Source: Tubiluchus corallicola (lineage: Eukaryota; Priapulida; Priapulimorpha; Priapulimorphida; Tubiluchidae). Taken from it: a stretch of DNA of 64,000 nucleotides. Positions 1 through 11,900 of the stretch are shown here, in pieces. Within the stretch, counting starts at the first letter, position 1; each line of letters starts with the position of its first letter. The translations under genes were made by a program, and so were the position numbers. The notes under the pieces were generated by a model, which saw only the letters and a list, made by a program, of their open reading frames with translations, searched no databases and was not told where the DNA came from. The stretch lies in assembly GCA_030141605.1 (NCBI GenBank), contig JAQGDQ010000268.1:205305-269304 (forward strand), given 5' to 3'.

Positions 1-1626
1 AGCACTCATCCTAGCATGACGTGGCGAGGGCGAGAAGCGAGGGTGGCGACTTAACGAGGTAAATATCAAAGCAGGAATCCGTCCTGGTACTTTCTATGGC
101 GAGAGACCAGTTTGGCGGCATAACGAGGCTAGACTGTATTAACCCTGAAATTACTATTTTGAACAAAAAATTAACCATTGTAGGTTACGCTACATGAAAT
201 AATGATGGTATTTTATAACTATATAATTTACAAAGTCAGAGAAAGTACAAAAGATGCTTCAAGGACTTGGGAAAGGCAGTGATAGCAGACGTGTAGGCTG
301 ACATACAACAGTTCGTGATTAGGTACATATAAATTAACAAGATCAGTAAGATATTTGCTAAAGCTCTAGCAAAGAATTAGGAGACGTTGAAGAAATCTGT
401 ATTAATAATACCACTTATATGATAGCAACTCTCACACTATGGTGGTGGCAAAAATCTACCAAGTTTTTATACTCTTGAACTTCGTGAATCCAGATGTCAC
501 TCCATCACTCTTATAACAGATTAGTGTATAAGAGAAAGTGTGCACTTATATGCTACATACAGTCTGCTCTGCCTAAATTTCTTAGTACCATAACCATAAC
601 AGAGGCTGGCAACATGTAAGAATTTGACACCCATTTGAAAACTAGTAACTATGATGACGTGTCTGACTCTAAGTGAATCCGACAACGAATAGAACTCATG
701 AATTGTGAACACTCTATGATGTGTACGTTTTGCAGTTATATAGTACCCATTAACTATATAGCCTAACCAAAAATGGTGAATTCAAAATAGGCTTAAAGGA
801 CTGCTCTTTTGATTTTTAAAATTATTAATTTTAATTCATATAATTCATTTGAACCAATGTATGGTAGATACAAATACCCATTCAGATCAGGTATTTCTAA
901 TATCGATAAATTTAGCCTTTAACCGAAAGTGCATAATTGACCTTACGAAATTCATGATCATACTGGCCTGAAGAAGAACCAGGGTCCAGTTTGAAAAAGC
1001 TTTACCTACTCAGCTACGTTGTTATTAATAGTCAAGTGAATGTAACAATGATGATTGTTAACTTAGTGACAGCTTTGTGAAACCGGCCCCAGGGTAGATC
1101 AAACTAGTATGTATATTTTTTATTCGATGCGTCAAGACAATTTGGGTATTTTTGAAATTTTGCTCCATTGCCTTCCCCCCTACAAAAATCACGAATGTTG
1201 TGAAGAGAGTTGCCCTAGCTAGATTTGTTCAGCGCTCCTTGGGCAACAGAAAACAACTTTCAAACCTTTGTTCTAGTTAAAGTGTTTCACGGAACATTAA
1301 GATCATTCCTCTATGTGTTATCTGCCACACTGTCTGTGGCTGTTCGCTTCGCTGAGGAAGAATGTTTACGCATTACATCTAAATGTGTCTGAAATGCCTC
1401 AACTGAACCAGTGACTTATCTTGGAGTATCCTAACGAAATTGCGAGAGGTTTCATTCCTGCTACAGCTGTCAAGATCAAGCGAGCTGTGCCATAGTGCTA
1501 AATTCCAGTTTGCAGAAATAAGATCATTAAAATTTTGCAGTTAACTTGTAAAAAATTTTCGCTTTAAAGAATCAGAACAGTATTGGGCACTTAATGCAAA
1601 TACTGAACATAATTTTTATCATTCAG
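1..1626. other. Upstream or intronic DNA of ROMO1, no gene seen
   Basis: I find no coding exon here. The family sequence predicts one exon upstream of 1627 encoding the N-terminal two-thirds of ROMO1 (the part with the first glycine-rich membrane helix), but no matching segment was found on the + strand, so it probably lies left of the window. The first 130 bases are richer in G+C than what follows and repeat a short element around 'taacgagg' (about 53-59 and 121-128), which could be a promoter remnant; this is weak. Confidence 0.5.
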
Positions 1627-1735
1627 GTATGGCTTGAGAGGTAGAGAACTGTTAAACAGTGTTGGCAAGGTCATGTTACAAGGTGGTGGCACATTCGGAA
1701 CATTTATGGCAATTGGAACTGGCATTCGATGTTGA
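1627..1735 (+). CDS. ROMO1: ROMO1, last coding exon (partial gene)
   Basis: ROMO1 is a tiny mitochondrial inner-membrane protein, linked to reactive oxygen control, mitochondrial morphology and TIM23-dependent import. The exon follows an acceptor (attcag at 1621-1626), completes a split codon (probably Arg) with its first base, then reads YGLRGREL...[17 protein letters not shown] and stops at TGA 1733-1735. This matches the end of human ROMO1 (GMRGREL...[17 protein letters not shown]) nearly residue for residue, including the glycine-rich second helix and the terminal Arg-Cys. It supplies 35 of the expected 79-80 residues. The N-terminal exon was not found and is probably outside the window. 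It lies tail-to-tail with RNASEK. The identification rests on a recalled family sequence; the match is strong despite the short length. Confidence 0.87.
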
Positions 1736-3082
1736 AATTGAAATCCAGAGAACTATTTATTTAATATGAGACGGATAGAAAACAGTGAGAAATCATGTGG
1801 ACAATGAACAAGCATGATGGATGTCTTTAGTAACAGATTTTTCAATATTCTTGTAACATATGTAACAAGACATTCAATAACAATATAGAATTTTATTACA
1901 TTCTTGACAACTAACCAGATTAGATTAGTGAATATACTTGTATATCCTAGTTTTTAACGAAAAATGCATGTAATATGCACGTAATATGCAGGTATTTGGG
2001 AAACAAGTCTGAAAGGTATTTTGACCTGCTATAATAAGATGAAATAGCTAAAATATCAATAATACCTATCTGTACTGCAGTGCACAATTTGCTATTTGTC
2101 ATTACACATTGTGCATAATATATTATGATTACTAATTTCATGATAGATGTAACATTAAATTTGCACACATAATAAGTACATTTTATTTATAATCGTTATT
2201 CACAAGGCCATGCATATATAACAATAAACAAAATTTAAACAGATGCTATAAACTAATTTCAAAGATAGAGCAACACTCTATATATGTATAATTATACAAG
2301 CTACCAATACCATGTTTTCCTAAAAAAGAATTTAAACAACATATGGCCAACTTTATTTAATTCTAGTACAAAATAAAGGCTAGTCCTACACCAATGTTAA
2401 GTAAACAAAAGTTAGCGGATTTGCGTTATGGCAGGTGTACACTTGCACGATTTATATTATACAAACTTAATCGAAGAAAGTTAAAGTGCACAGCAATGTG
2501 ATTATCTATAGTGGTAAAAACTATATATATAGTATTCAAGTGCTCTACAAGTGTACTATTAAAAGGCTCTGGCAACATGAAAGTATACACTCATTACATT
2601 TATTTCTTATATTTGAATAACAAATGAACAACAAATGGAATTTATTATTTCACTTAATAACTTATACAGGAACATCACAAACTACTTAAACAGAACATGG
2701 ACTTGCATTTCAAATATGTCTTTGCTCTAGAATACTAGCCATACTTTTCACACCATTTAGTATATTAAATGCTCACCAAAAGCAGTAGCATAAGCTATAC
2801 AATTTATTTTAAATGTCATGCTAAACTGTTGTCATTGAACACAACTTGCTTTGTTATCCTGCAACATTTAGATGTTATATATTAGATATTATTGAAAACA
2901 TTAGCAAAATATCGGATTTAAAAAGTAGAACCAGGTAACATAATTTAGCGCTGCAGGTAGTTTAGTGTAAATCATTCAGAAACTAAAGGCAAAACAAATA
3001 ATTGAATCTCCTTAGTGGCTAATCATTCAATAATCTACAGAATGTAAAAAAGTTGCAGAAAGCTAAGGAAAAGATCAGCATT
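1736..3082. other. Convergent 3' flanks of ROMO1 and RNASEK
   Basis: This AT-rich stretch holds the 3' untranslated sequence of ROMO1 (from the left) and of RNASEK (from the right). No coding support was seen on either strand. Candidate poly(A) hexamers for the minus-strand RNASEK transcript read as TTTATT on the + strand at 2803-2808, 2641-2646 and 2599-2604. For ROMO1 an AATAAA occurs near 2373. The ends cannot be fixed without transcripts. Confidence 0.5.
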
Positions 3083-5723
3083 CTAAATCTGGTAGCTTGA
3101 CCTAGCATTCAGTTTGTATTGGAATAGTGAAAATGCCAGTGTTAGTGCATAAAGTCCTGTGGCTATCCAGCAATTGTACGCAGTGTCATGGTAAGCTTTC
3201 TCTACGTTTTCCCAATCTTCCCATTCTGTTTCATTCAACGGCAAGTCTTCCACTAAAGCTGGACTTTTCACATAGAAAAATACACCCATCAGTGCCTGAA
3301 ACATTGAAAGCATGTTTGACTGCATGTATTTATGTGACATACTTCTGTATCTAGGAATTTTTTTAGGAAAAAAGTTGATGCTTTTGAATCTGTACCCTTT
3401 TCTATCAAACAGGCCCCACACACAGCTTTACACAAGATTTTGCATAATACATGTAGATAGGTCTACACTCCAGTGTGTGCAAAATGTGCTACAATAACTC
3501 CATAATAGTAAAAAGTTATCATACACAGTGACACATGAATGCTAAATTGAATTCCAATACTGCACAGTCATTGTACATTCCTCAGTTTATTCTGTGTATA
3601 ACGAAACGCGCACGATGTTTCCATGAAAGCTGATGTAGTCTCACAACTTTATTTTGATGCAGTGATACTATGCTTAGGACTTGTGCTGAATCAGCCAAGT
3701 GACCTCATCAATTCACATGTTTCACTTCGTAACTCAAAAACACCAAGGAATTGGACAACCGAATTTAAACAACTGATGGTAGCTGAAAGGAGACAGGTTT
3801 TGGTAGGGTAATTAGTAACTTTTTATCCACAGTTCAATATTAAATATTGTAATGACTCCTCCACTGCAAGGTGCTGGATGGATAGATGGAAATATTCAAC
3901 CATTACTTACAATACCAGATGAGAAAACAATGTTAGGGCCGTGACCGCTATAGATGATGGTTCAATCCAAGGCCCAGCAGCTTAAAATCAAAAGTCTACA
4001 CATAAGAAAGCATACATAAACTGCAATGAGTTTGGTGACCACAAAGTGAATACAGGGTAACTTGTCCTGTACCTGTGACAGGGTAAGTAAGCATCCATAA
4101 GTCCAAAGTCACATGAGGCAACAGTTCTAGATGCATGTTGCCTCAATGTTTGTTATTGTTACCCAACTTTGGCGCATAGAAAATAAACGCATTCATTGAA
4201 GTTCCTGCATTAGTCAAATTTTATTTCATTGCAAATGGTAGTAAAACAAATACTGTTGAGGTTAGTCAGCTGGAGAAACCAAATTTTTGTTAATTATTGA
4301 CGAAAAGGAAGAATGGATGAGTAACAGACTGCCAAACAGAACAGACTATATTCAAATAATTTGTACCTTTATGTTTAATTTGTTTGCAATCTGTTTGTAT
4401 AACAGCTGAAATTCAAATTAAATCACGTTTATTTAGCATAAATGCACAGTCTGAACTTCGGGTACCCGGCAGCCGAACTGCAATGCTTTAAAATGACTTC
4501 TGGAAATTTTGACCACTAGCGGAGCAAATGTTCCATCAGTTCCACAGTAAAAAATCTCTGGCCTACCATTGAAACTGTATACATCAAAATACAACATAAT
4601 TCTTTTAAAACTATAACGCTTAGCAGCAGACGTTCGATAAGTAAAATCACAAGGGTTATTGCAAGGAAGACTCGTACGTTCTCAACAGATGTAACACGAG
4701 AAATGACACATTTGCAATACAAGTAATTGATGAGTGGAATAAGCTGCCTGACATCATAGTTCAAGCCTCTAATGAAGCCCAGTTCAAGTCTCATCTTGAT
4801 AAACAGTTAAAATACCATCCAGAAACAATAGCTCCACTTTCAGTGTGCTTCAGCATGCACTGGGTCCACAGATTTGCCGATAACTGACAAAAAGTAATCA
4901 GTAATTGTGATTACCTAAACTAGTTGGATTGCGTAACACTGTAAAGTACACAAGGAAAAGTGGAGAGCTTTGTAAGCCTTTATATTTAATCTTGCCCTTT
5001 GTCTTTAATTCTCTCCTTTGTCTTGGCAGTAATGGATAAAGGTATATCAAATAGTATGTCGCAAATTAACTAAATGAATAAAGTTGGGTGTTTAGGAAAC
5101 ACCAGTGGCGGTTTAGTTTTTTCTTTATACGGTACTTGTGCGAAACCGAAGCACTTGAGGGAAGTATAATTTGCTTCACAGCCCAAGCAACGTGGTGTTT
5201 GGCTGCTGTGCGCATGCGGCCATGTGCACATGTCTGAGATAAGACGCTGTACTTTAGGTAGAAAGAGTACTGTCGCTCACTGCAGTACGTGTTGTCAGTT
5301 GTCACATGCTTAAAAGCCGTGTATCGGCATGTTCTTGAACTGCGACAATTGAGGCTATTCGTAAGAAAACAATATTTTTTGTTTAGGAGTTTATCAGGGT
5401 TATGTTTAAATCAGTTTGTTTGTTTAAATTTACAATTACAACATTATAATTAAATACGTTTGTTTCGTTTTACACAGTATTAAAACAACAGCTAAAAAAA
5501 TTCAATTTTGTATCACCCCCACTAATTTTAGCTACGGGCCGCCACGGGAAACATTATCTTCATCTTTTGTGATTGACATTTTACATGTACAGTCGCATCT
5601 TCCGTGTATTGCTAAAATATTAATTAATCTGATAATGAAATTTACCAGCATTATGATGCCCCATGCACTAACTAAAGAGCAGCATATTGAACATTTTGGA
5701 CCACATATCTTTGCTGAAACCAT
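3083..5723 (-). CDS. RNASEK: Ribonuclease kappa, two coding exons
   Basis: RNASEK is a small two-helix membrane protein associated with the V-ATPase and needed for endocytic uptake; its name comes from an early report of RNase activity. Exon 1 (5723-5646, 26 codons) gives MVSAKICGPKCSICC...AWGIIML and ends at a GTAAAT donor. Exon 2 (3295-3083, 70 codons plus stop) follows a TTTCAG acceptor and gives ALMGVFFYVKSPALVEDLP...YNCWIATGLYALTLAFSLFQYKLNAR. Both junctions are phase 0. The joined protein is 96 residues against 95-98 in insects and human. Visible features are the N-terminal KICGPK motif, helix 1 (about 12-34), a short loop with LVEDLPL, and helix 2 with the conserved YNCW (about 68-88). 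The intron (5645-3296) contains a LINE fragment. The gene is divergent with PLEKHF. The splice choice restores the family sequence exactly across the junction. Confidence 0.94.
4669..4830 (+). mobile_element. 3' end of a non-LTR (LINE) reverse transcriptase ORF, remnant
   Basis: On the + strand, in the RNASEK intron and antisense to it, a readable stretch gives ...NTRNDTFAIQVIDEWNKLPD...FKSHLDKQL. The pattern 'TRN..F...V...WN.LP' followed by 'F...LDK' is the usual C-terminus of CR1/L2/Jockey-type LINE polyproteins. No reverse transcriptase core is readable upstream, so this is a 5'-truncated copy. The clade cannot be fixed from so short a piece. Confidence 0.7.
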
Positions 5724-5929
5724 TTCACAACTTTCTCTATTGGGCGTGGTTTACGCTGAACACCAAACCAGAATGAAGTTATCTACAATTTAAAAAGTAA
5801 CATAATAAAACTCGAGCAGCCAGACACCAATATAATATAATGCATATGGAGACTGTGAGTCACTCTGATTCACTCACGGAATGATCGTGACACCTGGCGG
5901 TAAGTAATTGGAATTATAGGAAATACAAA
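5724..5929. promoter_or_regulatory. Shared divergent promoter region, RNASEK / PLEKHF
   Basis: Only 206 bases separate the RNASEK start codon (minus strand, 5723) from the PLEKHF start codon (plus strand, 5930). Both 5' untranslated regions and at least the core promoters must fit here unless upstream noncoding exons exist. An AT-rich patch lies near 5830-5845 and a short imperfect repeat of 'gtgactct/ctcac' near 5856-5880. I see no clear TATA box or named factor site. The inference rests on geometry alone. Confidence 0.6.
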
Positions 5930-8900
5930 ATGGTGGATAAGCTAGGTAACTATGTAGAATTTTTACTTAAGGCTTGATTATTACTTACATAAACCTTAAA
6001 AATCATACATAATGCTCGCTACAGTTCGTTTTTAACATACAAACTTTGAGTAGACATTGTGTTTTAATACAACTTTCGAATTTTATTCATTTAATCTTAA
6101 TGAATATTTGTCAGACCTAGTTGTTAAATTTAAAAATTTAGCAATTTGAGGTGTTTTAAACACGAATTTTATCATCTCCCTCTACATTATGAAGACAACA
6201 ACACAATGATACAAAAACTACTTTTTATTTACTATCTTTTGTGCATTCTGCTCATTTGTATACAAATTAAATCGTTTATTTTTTTCTACCCACCTAAAAA
6301 TAAAACTAAAAGATTAATATAAATTAAATAACGAAACAAATGGGAAGGAGTGGCGAAAACATATAGTTATTGGATCAGCTAACCCAGATTTTTGAGTATA
6401 AAACTAGTATTATGCAATGTTGTATACGTTTATTGAAGTAAATAAAAAAGAAAATTTTCGATCTACCTAATTTTATCATTGAATTATACACACGATATGC
6501 AATGAGATTTATTATACATTCTATTTTTCTTTCTATTTTTAACTGGTAAACAAAAATGAAATTAACCACAAATTCTAGCAGCTTGAGAAAAGGAAGATAT
6601 CTATGTGAAACTGATTTGTGATAGGGAAACGCTGAATTCTTAAAATGAAAATAAAACCTAACACCCACTTAAGCAAAGTGTACATAAATGCTAGCCACTA
6701 ACAACTTCCAAAAATATTGTTTTATCAAATTATTATAAAAAATACTCAAGGGTGGGCTGCCATAAGCCACAGCTTCTTAGGTGTCATTGCATTATTTCCA
6801 TAATTAACATAATTGTCTTTTATAACTAATTATATATATTTGTCAATTAATGTGATTATGATATATTTGTTAAAGGAATAATTTATTTTGAATTGAATGG
6901 AAAATGTCGCAATATTAATGTTTGTTGCACAGTGTTACTTCAGCCAAATTTATGTAAAGAACAAATGAATATAAAAAAATTGTACCAAGTGCGGAATCTG
7001 ATGATAGAGTGTTAAATAACTAAATATTTCGAAATGGATTTAGTTAAAAAATGGCGACTGTTATCTTAATTTTATTCTTGCTTGTGTCATTCAGAAGTAA
7101 AGGTGTGTCTCATCCAGAAACACACGAGAAATAAAGCACCATTTTCGACTATTTCACAACTCTTTATCTTTGCATACTTTCAACTACATTGCTGTAGTTT
7201 GTCTGAATTTAGTTTTCTAAGTATTATAATAATAGTATATTTTTGTCTGAATTTGGTTCACTTAAAAGATATGTTAGATATGTCTAAACAGGCATTCTTT
7301 ATAACTGGCTCAATAAATTTCTGGTTAATTGGCTTCATTGCTACATATGCAAATTGTTTACTCATCAAATCATTCTTGAGTGCTTAACTATGCTGCGTAT
7401 TGCTTATGTTGGTTTTATTAAGTTAACGATTCATTTGTTAATTTAATTTTTTATGTGAGCCTGAGCAGAGTGCGCAAATATTTGGATAACTGAAACTTCA
7501 CGACATGTGTGCCATTTCAAAATTGATCATTATAACCAATCAAATAAGCTAATTGCTGATTTATAATGAAAATAGGTACAGTTGGTGATCAGTGATCATT
7601 ACTTGACCAGTTCGGCAAGGTTATATAGTGAAATAGTGAACAACTCGTAGTTTGTGTGAAGAATTTATCGCCTACTTCTTCTAAAGAAAATTTGAAATTG
7701 GATTGCAGCCTATGACATAATGGGCAAAAGTCATTACAGTGGTTTGATGCCTAGGCAAAAAGTATTTTTAGCACTGCTTCCTTAAAGGTCAACCGCTTCC
7801 CTCGTGGTCCCTACTTCACCCCCAAAATTGAATTTTTGTTATATATAATAAAATATTATGGTACCTGTATGTTAGACGTATACGTGTATTATAATGTACT
7901 GTTTATATGTTGCTAAATACCTATCTACAGCTTGTGTTGATTGAATTTGAAATTTAATTTATGACCCTATTGACTTGGGTCTTTAAGAGCAATCAAAATT
8001 TCTGCTGCACACTACATACACATACGGAGTTCTTTTCATTTGATTAAGTATATGTACTTGAAGTGGCGTTGAAGGCAAAATATGACTGGGAATCGAAATA
8101 CACTTTACACATAGCTGATAACAATATTGTATTTAAAAATTGACGCAAAGTTTTGTATAGGCAGAAATAAGCCGTTTTACTTTTCGCATGCCGTTACTGG
8201 TATCTCTAGGGCTTTTAACAATACATGTGCCTATGCGGCAAGACACAAAGACACAGCTGAATCACAAAATCATATATCATGTCGGTCAGAAATAGTCTTG
8301 GAAAAAATGTCAAGCAAGGAGGTGATCAAATAAATTTAGCTTAATAATTATAACGTTTATGCATTGAAACTGCTGACATCATTTGAAATGATGGAAAATA
8401 AAAACGCTTTACTCACCAAATTTTGCACTGAATAGCATAACATTTGAAAATTTCACAAAGCAAAACTCTGCACAACTGTAATCTTTTATTTCATAGTCAT
8501 TTCGTTCGTGGAACCTTTTTGTTGCTTTGCTGTACGATGATAACATTTTCCTGGAAGAAGAACATGACCCACGTTCACATTATGATCAGTCGCAGCTGGT
8601 CTAATTCTCATTAGCAATGTTGCTCAGTTGAAGTTTCATCGTACCAGGCATGTTTACTAATAAAGTGCTTGAGAACAGACTGCAAGCATTTCACTAAATC
8701 ATCGCCATTACCATTGCATGTCAATGAAGCCCACCAAAAGTGATTACAAATACTTTTTGACCGTATCTGAAACACATGCTTATCTCTTTCTCAAACGTTT
8801 TATGCAATTTTTTCTACAAATTCATGCTATACATCCAGGGCCTATTTCAGCTTAGGCGAGGCCCGGGGAAGTGGGGCGTGTGAGGCCCCATCGGGGGGTG

Positions 8901-11900
8901 GGGGTGGCGCTACCATGGTTGGCACCCAGAAAATTTTTGAACTGCTAGAATGCCGGAGAAGCATTTTCGAAGTGAAAATATGGAGTTATACAGTTGTTAA
9001 AGGAAAGAACAATTGAAAGAAAAACTGCTTTATTACCAAGACCAGTCCTTAATACTTGTCAGTACTGGCAAACGGCGTGCGTGCGACAAGAGAGAGAGGA
9101 GGCAGTATGTTCGCATAAAGCAAAAAAATGTTACCTTGGAGGGTGAGGCCCCGGGGAAGTATCCCCACTTCCCCCCCCCCCCTTGAAATAGGCCCTGTAT
9201 ACATCAAAGACGAGCTTCATCTTATTGTATTTCTCAGACTTCATTAATTTTGTTATACATGAACGCAAATGTAGCAGCAGTTACTTTTTTTCAGCTCTCA
9301 CATAGCCTCCCTCAAAACCAGCTACTTCCATCATAGAGCTACACCCACCTGTCTCAGGATTCTCGACTTGTTACATAGAAACTATCAGACGTGTCGGGTA
9401 TTCCATTAGATAGTACGAACAATAGAGTACTGAGTTCCCCGGCGAATCAAATCTGCAACCAAACTGGCTACTAGTGAAAAATCTTGGTTAATACAATAAT
9501 TACTGATACCCTAACCTGTTCTGGGTAAATTTCATGAAAACCACATTTCAGCTTTAGTGAACTACAGTTTTACTGCAGTGAGCTACAGTTTTACTGCAGT
9601 GAACTACAGTTTTACTGCAGTGAGCTACAGTTTTACTTTAGTGAGCTACAGTTTTACTGCAGTGAGGTACAGTTTTACTGCAATTTTCAAGCATTTTTGA
9701 AATAATAATAAGGACAAAACCGTGATTTGAGCTTAACATTAAAAATCCCTTCAGCGGAGCTTGCAGCCCCCAGCCCCCCAAAATTTGACACCCTAGGCAA
9801 GCAGGCTTAATTTGCCTAGTGGTAGAGCCGGTTCTGACAAAAGTCAGATTATAAGGATGTGATAAGCACTAATAGATAGTAATAAAATTTATTTTTAATG
9901 CATATTAATGAGATGCTAGCATAACATCCATGTTAGACTTTCTGAACTGGCCTATATGAATGCTGCAGTATCTACAGTCAGATTCGAAAAATTTTAATTA
10001 GGTATTGTTGACCTTATACAATATGCAGCATAAATTTGTAAATTTCGAAGATAACTACTGTTAATAAAGGTGTGTTGTAGCGGTACATTTTTAATTTTTA
10101 GTTGGAAGCGATGCAAATCGCAAGCGGATAGAGGCAGTTGAGGCAGCTTTTGGAACATCTGGAAAGGTATGGCTTTTTAAATATTTCTGTACCATATTGG
10201 TAAAATTTAAGTGGGTTTAATGTTTATACAATGTACATCAAAGAAGATGATCCATTATCTGCTCGGTTTAAAATTCGAAGTAACTTATCAATTTTGGTAA
10301 TCAAAAACTTTCGTGGGATAATTCTTTTTTCTGAATTTTTGTCCAATTTAAAGTCGGTTTGATGCAGTGCTTGGATGACCCTTGTGTTTAGATGAAGCAC
10401 ATTATGCTAAAAGGACAGTTTTTCTGTTTACTAGTTAGTTTGAAGCACATGGGGACCCATTTTAGTTCAAGAAATTTCTTTAGGCATTTACACTTCTTTC
10501 GTATCAAGTGCTAGTGCTATCTTTGAATATCTCTACTCTGCTGTTTATGGCAAATGTGTCGGATAGCTTGTTACATTGGGTGTATTAGTAGACCCATATC
10601 AACATTCAATGCTCCTTTCCCATATCAGTGGAACTTTGTTTGATCAACTAGACAAACTTCATATGTTATTTGATTCTGCGACACCTGGTGTTAATGTTTG
10701 AATGGAGTGTTTGCTAATAATGCAAGTAAGCTTGTTTCATGAAAATGTGTACTGAGGGGATATTGTTTAACGTTTAACCTCTTCAGTGGCTGCATAAATC
10801 AGCTGAGATCGCTCTGTCCTCTATTCATTGTAGCTGCAGTTCATGTTAGCTGTAGTGGCATTGAACTTCCAACGAAGATGAATCATTGAAGAAAATGACT
10901 CATTTCATCTTAGCGCAGTAAAATTTATCGTGTTTCTAATTCATTAGAAACTATTTCTTAGTAGATACAGTAAAATGTCCTAACATTTTGTTGCTAAGCC
11001 TAGATATTAAGGTACATCAAAACAGTGTTGCCAGTATAATGGAAAACACTTTAACTTACTAACTGACATATTTTGCATTATGGTAGAAATCTGGATTGTC
11101 TGGAAATCTGGACTGGTAATGGCCAGAGAATGTTTGAATAATTTATTATAATAGTTATTCACTGTGCAAGCTCAAATCCTTGAATAATTGATTATAATTA
11201 TTGATCATAATTATATGTTTGAATATTTGTGTACCTGCTGTTGCAGCCTGTGTTGCACTATATACAGATCTCAGCAGTTCATCCAAGATTACTAATTTTA
11301 ATGACATGTAAGGCTATGCTGTATATTTTTAAAGTACCTCGTGTTTATAATAAGTCTGAACAACATAGAATGAAATCCGTGATTCAAGCAGGAAAGTAAT
11401 GTTTTTCTTAATTTCAGCCATTACAGGATGTTGGTAGAGTTTTGGTCGGGGAAGGTGTCCTTACCAAAATGTGCCGAAAAAAGCCAAAGCCGCGCCAGTT
11501 TTTTCTCTTCAATGACATTCTTGTTTATGGCAATATTGTATTGAACAAAAGAATGGTAAGTGTGTAGCCGGAAGTTCTGTCTAATCGATCGACATTCCAA
11601 AAATGACAGTGAGTTGTCAAAAAAAAATTCATCAAGTTTTTACTAGACCCAATTTTAAACAGTGTAAACCGAGCTTTTATTTGCCAGAAGGGGATATTTG
11701 TAAGTGATTCCTGTGACTATTCACGCACTCCGTTCACATTTTTCCAACTCGGGTTTTAGGCTTTTATTTAGGCCTGGGTGGTCTTGACGACGTCGGGAAG
11801 GCAGTAGTCATTAAAGCTAAAGCTAAAATACGCCACTGAATTAGCAGCTGTGCATTAGCAATGTTCAGATGTGTACACATCCTCATCAAATCAGATAAAT

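Larger units (their letters stand above)
5946..10101 (+). other. PLEKHF intron 1 with several mobile pieces
   Basis: The 4.16-kb first intron separates the 16-base start exon from the rest of the gene (donor GTAACT, acceptor TTTTTAG). It holds a hAT-type MITE (8836-9197), a 21-base tandem array (9557-9682) and a likely hAT end (9740-9836). The remaining sequence (about 5950-8830) is AT-rich and shows nothing I can name. Confidence 0.75.

Noticed and set aside
1-130. GC-richer start of the window as ROMO1 promoter or first exon
   Set aside because: No ROMO1 coding sequence follows before the last exon, so the 5' part is more likely to lie to the left.
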